Shown here piece by piece: positions 13,456-13,913 of a stretch of DNA of 13,913 nucleotides. Below the pieces are notes generated by a model, which saw only the letters and a program-made list of their open reading frames with translations, made no database searches and was not told the origin of the DNA. Within the stretch, counting starts at the first letter, position 1. Each line of letters starts with the position of its first letter. The DNA comes from DASSFG01 sp035547915 (GTDB taxonomy: Bacteria; Planctomycetota; Planctomycetia; Pirellulales; JAICIG01). The stretch spans positions 1-13,913 of the forward strand of contig DASZTS010000099.1 in NCBI GenBank assembly GCA_035547915.1, written 5' to 3'. The position numbers and the translations under genes are program-made.

Positions 13456-13773
13456 GAACCTGCCGCGGAAGACGAATCGGCCGGCTGTCTCTTGTGCTCG
13501 TCAGCAGCTCCGTAAGGTTCTTGCCGAATTGAATCGCTGCTGTCGTGGACGCAGGCAGCCGCGAGCAGTTCCCGCTAACCCGGCATCGCGGGCGTTGCGG
13601 CGGACAGAGCTTGGGCTGGCAAGTGCCCGGTGCGGGAAGAACCGTTCGACTGCCGGGAGCCGGTCGCCAACCGCCACCACGCCGGCTCCGCCGGCTCGAC
13701 GGCATCCAAATGTAGTGAAATAAACACCCCCAAATCGCACCTAAGTCCTTTCGCGAACGTCAAAACTCTCTAA

Positions 13774-13913
13774 GAGTCTATCCGGAAACTTGGTCCGGTA
13801 TTTTCAGGGCTTTACGCGGCAGTGGCATAATTGAACTGGCGGGGCTTGCCGTGGGCCAGTCGTCGGAGCATGAGGTGGGCGTGGCTGATCTGAATCATCG
13901 CGGCGCTGGAGTC
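13774..13913. mobile_element. End of an IS5-like insertion sequence, cut by the window edge
   Basis: The element appears to begin at GAGTCTATCCGGAAACTTGG (13774-13793), placed like a terminal inverted repeat about 40 bases outside a transposase stop codon. TAA at 13771-13773 just outside it would fit a TNA target duplication as seen in the IS1031 branch of IS5. The other end is outside the window, so the inverted repeat and duplication cannot be confirmed. Confidence 0.6.
13812..13913 (-). CDS. IS5-like transposase, C-terminal fragment
   Basis: The leftward frame reads 33 residues into the window from its right edge, from DSSAAMIQISHAHLMLRRL to QFNYATAA, then stops with TAA at 13814-13812. 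The hydrophobic helix followed by LMLRRLA is typical of the very C-terminus of IS5-family DDE transposases, where an AAMI-x6-MLRRLA pattern closes the RNase H fold. The catalytic DDE residues would be upstream, beyond the window. The stop lies about 40 bases from the proposed IS end, as is usual for compact IS elements. The identification rests on a short segment. Confidence 0.65.
   Translation of the reverse strand, partial: DSSAAMIQISHAHLMLRRLAHGKPRQFNYATAA

Larger units (their letters stand above)
13077..13773. other. Right intergenic region between surface-protein gene and insertion sequence
   Basis: About 700 bases lie between the stop of the repeat protein and the IS end. No secure gene is found. 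A strong hairpin terminator for leftward transcription sits at 13179-13216. Several overlapping leftward ORFs of 62 to 116 codons fill 13219-13763, but none resembles a known family and they exclude one another. Of these only the 78-codon one ending next to the terminator is listed separately. The region could be the degraded remains of a gene. Confidence 0.4.

Overview
The window looks like a piece of a planctomycete chromosome (order Pirellulales or a relative), moderately GC-rich. Three things point there. The last large protein (10841-13075) carries the planctomycete surface-protein signature FEPLEDRSLLS near its N-terminus. The lipoprotein at 2521-3594 belongs to a type I know only from planctomycete exopolysaccharide (EPS) loci. 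The large polymerase/ligase-like membrane protein ends in a long TPR tail, a common planctomycete arrangement. Taxonomy is inferred from these signatures; no rRNA or other marker gene is present.

Layout. From 312 to 3594 a leftward three-gene cluster encodes, in transcription order, a proline-rich envelope lipoprotein, a Wza/OPX-type outer-membrane polysaccharide export lipoprotein, and a YdcF/ElyC-like (DUF218) membrane protein. A rightward gene at 3955-5535 encodes a membrane-anchored fusion of a DsbA-like thioredoxin domain and a trypsin-like serine protease domain. It converges on a leftward pair: a small secreted protein of unknown function (8592-9209) and a 941-residue O-antigen ligase/polymerase-like protein with C-terminal TPRs (5648-8473). 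A 436-base divergent region (9210-9645) holds good sigma70-type promoter candidates in both directions. To its right is a tightly coupled pair: a TIGR03032-type protein (9646-10839) and, one base after its stop codon, a large repeat protein with seven ~55-residue repeats, a cadherin-like domain and DUF4214 modules (10841-13075).

The right end (13077-13913) has no secure complete gene. It contains a perfect 15-bp hairpin terminator oriented for leftward transcription, a possible 78-residue ORF ending next to it, and the end of an IS5-like insertion sequence cut by the window edge. The left 311 bases hold no secure gene.

How the parts may work together (inference). OPX, DUF218 protein and O-antigen ligase/polymerase are parts of an EPS assembly and export machine. 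The Wzc-like co-polymerase, flippase and glycosyltransferases are not in this window and would have to be encoded elsewhere. The lipoprotein and the thioredoxin-protease fusion probably act in the cell envelope. The TIGR03032/repeat-protein operon probably makes an extracellular adhesin-like protein and a partner. The most unusual items are the thioredoxin-protease fusion, whose thioredoxin domain lacks the usual cis-proline, and the coupled TIGR03032/seven-repeat surface-protein operon.
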